From: Camarhynchus parvulus
Taxonomy: Eukaryota; Chordata; Aves; Passeriformes; Thraupidae
DNA: 64,000 nt
Assembly: GCF_901933205.1 (NCBI RefSeq)
Contig: NC_044572.1
Span: 112,542,965-112,606,964, forward strand
Direction of reading: 5' to 3'
Shown: positions 61,801 to 64,000 of the stretch, piece by piece
Position numbering within the stretch: position 1 is the first letter of the stretch
Layout of the letters: each line of letters begins with the position of its first letter
Notes under the pieces: generated by a model
The model's input: only the letters and a program-made list of their open reading frames with translations
Databases searched by the model: none
Told to the model about the DNA's origin: nothing
Made by a program: the position numbers and the translations under genes

Positions 61801-64000
61801 GGACGACAAAACTCTTTCAGATTGTCATGTTTCGGTGACTAGTGTTAGAGAAACTGTAAAACCATTTTCACTGTGTTATCTGAATAGAGAAAAATATGGG
61901 AGAATCTTTAGCACAAAGAGAATCAGCTTGAGGAAGTGAATGAACAAAAGCAAGAATTAAGGGTAGATAATAATTAGAGATAGTTAATAAACAGTCTCAG
62001 AAGGTGAGTGGTAGAAGCTCCATTTTTACCATATTAAAAAATTTTATCACTAAAGAATTTAGTTTGGATGATAAACCTACTCTGACAAGAAGGTAGATTA
62101 GATAACTCGTGTTCCCCACCCACATTTTTATTTTATGTGGTTACATGACTCTCTTGAGCAATCTAGGTAAATACAAAATAATACAAACAAAATATTTAAT
62201 AGGTAAATTTTGTTTTAACATCATATGAGAGGACCATATATCCATATTGCTGGATGAGATGTTAGACATTCTGCTCTGAGCAGTAGCTGCCTGTGGTGAA
62301 CCTGGTCTGGTGATTCACATTAGCTGAGATTAAGCAAGTGGATTATGATGTTTTTCCTGGCTGAGCATACTTGGAATAAGACTAAGGATGTTGTTTCATG
62401 CAACATAGACGTGGTACAATTCATAAATCTCTGAAAACAAGCTATATTCTCTTTTATTTACATAGGACTGTGGGTGAGTATGATAAAATCATTATGCAAT
62501 TCTTACCAGCTCTATGGCATTGAAGGTATTCTTATGTATTTAGAACAAAGCGTTCCACTTAGTGTCTTTATAGAATTTAACTTTGTGCATAAATGTTATG
62601 GTGGTTTGTTTATAGAGCACAGGGAAAGGATTAAATTCTGATTTCTATTTGATTTTATTGGAGAACTTCTCAATATTTTTGTTGCCAAAGTATTTTAATA
62701 GATGTCCTATTTCATGTAATATCAGCTATTTCTCAGTTTTAGAATAATATCATTTAAGTATGAAATTGATAGTATGTTTATGATGAAATTAAGGTATTTT
62801 GTGGTGGCCTGTAGTATAAAAAAATAACTTCCACGATAAGTTGATCATTCTTTGTTGAAATGTTTTCTATTTGTAAAAGGTAATTATAAGGTATCTAAAA
62901 GATGCAGAAGAAATTTTTTCTATTAAAATTAATGCTAGAAATGTGGTATGCCAAATAAAGGTCTATCATCCATTTTCCTAAGATAAACTTATTTTTGTTA
63001 GTTAGTTTTGTATATTTAAATTATTTCATGTTTATACTGAAAATTGTCTATTTTCTTTATTGATACGTATATTCCCTCTTTGTCTTGGATTTCAATACTT
63101 CCACAATGCCAAGACTAAGTATAATAATTAGCTTTATGTAAAATCTGTTGCATTTCTCTTTCAAATGTTGATGCTTATGTAACTGACTGTTTTGCACAAG
63201 CACAAATATCTAGAACAGCTTCTGAGTCTCTAATTCTAAAGTGATTAATGCTAGTGGTCTCATGAGAAAATCCACCTATTTTATCTCTTGTAAGAGTGAA
63301 TAATCGAATCACGTAGTTAGATGAAATTCCACTCCATTTTCACAAAATGTTAGGAAGTACAGTAGAGAGTAGCTGAGGAGCTGTGTCTGTTCTTTCCTCT
63401 CTCTGGCCGTTGTTGAAAACAGCGCTTTTCCCCCAGGGATCCTGGACTGGCTCTCAAACTCCGCTCTTGGCCAGCTGAAATGGAGTAACGTGGCATTCAG
63501 TTCACTCAAGAGCCTCTGACATTGCTGCTTTTACTCAAGTAGAACATTTGCTCTGCAAAGAGAGTAGGGAAGTCTGTGTTGCAGCTAGCAACAAAAATGC
63601 CCTTATGGATTTCCACTGAGAACATCCAGCTAAGCAGAATGAGGCATGCAGCATAAAATTTAAAACATAGAATGTCTGGTTCAAATTGTGTCCCTAGTCT
63701 AAACTCAGCAACCAACCTCTCGGTATAGAAGTATAGTGAAAGTTTACTCAGCTAATGAATAGATCTGCCAAAAAAATGAACAACTCTGGCTCTCAGTGGC
63801 TTCAGTTCAAGTGGAGCTCCTCCCTCCTACAGAGAGTAAGCCATTTCAGTAGCTGGGTTGTATAAGTTGCTGCAGCCAACCTTGAAAACTTCTTGCTTAT
63901 TCCTTAATTAAATGCTTTTTTACTTCTTCATTTTTTAGACTTTTAAAATTTATTTATTTATTTTAAATGGAATTGTGATTATGCAAATCAGTCTTAGAGT
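55830..64000. other. AT-rich gene desert to the right edge
   Basis: No gene or named repeat recognised. A T run lies at 55932-55945 and an A run at 60160-60171. A small motif group at 61560-61645 is listed in the findings. Open frames are short and lack domains. Confidence 0.5.

Noticed and set aside
8600..64000. RP1 exons expected from mammalian gene order
   Set aside because: No frame resembled the doublecortin domains or the long RP1 last exon. RP1 probably lies beyond the window.
1..64000. CRISPR arrays, operons or prokaryotic defence systems
   Set aside because: No regularly spaced repeats; splice sites, CR1 elements, LTRs and a CpG island show vertebrate DNA.

Overview
The window is bird nuclear DNA. 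Truncated CR1-type LINE copies, which typify bird and reptile genomes, occur on both strands. There are endogenous-retrovirus LTRs of kinds I associate with songbirds, and the only confident gene reads as an avian SOX17 orthologue. A passerine is my inference; the species cannot be fixed from the sequence.

Layout. Bases 1-6600 are the upstream flank of SOX17: a candidate conserved element at the left edge, a 170-bp CTTTT microsatellite, a pair of opposed T/G-rich and C/A-rich simple repeats, a CpG-rich patch with an exact 32-bp tandem duplication, one CR1 copy and a CpG-rich proximal region. The gene lies on the + strand at about 6650-8590 inside a CpG island. It has two coding exons (6755-7049 and 7326-8245) split by a 276-bp intron inside the HMG box, and one clear poly(A) signal at 8564-8569. 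The predicted protein has 404 residues.

The remaining 55 kb is an AT-rich gene desert in which I recognise no further gene. Conserved synteny in mammals would place this flank between SOX17 and RP1, but no RP1 exon is visible. The desert holds three more CR1 copies (20.25 kb, 46.98 kb, 55.18 kb), two solo LTRs in opposite orientations with perfect 6-bp target-site duplications (13953-14346 and 53078-53489), an ERVL-like LTR (about 43.23-43.86 kb), a two-LTR element with only about 540 bp of non-coding interior (53648-54817), an older repeat at about 50.5-51.26 kb, a duplicated unidentified ~100-bp sequence (19.9 and 21.6 kb) and several hairpin-forming palindromes.

The best candidates for undescribed function are regulatory. 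CpG-bearing patches in the desert carry groups of GATA-type sites with SOX, nuclear-receptor or TCF-like motifs, notably 52.65-52.90 kb and 11.4-11.75 kb. SOX17 acts with GATA factors in endoderm and endothelium, so these are plausible SOX17 enhancers, but this is motif reading by eye. A cluster of unidentified open frames at 14.85-17.07 kb and an isolated CpG-rich patch at 28.4-28.7 kb could be exons or promoters of an unannotated transcript. I found no CRISPR array, tRNA, rRNA or bacterial-type system.
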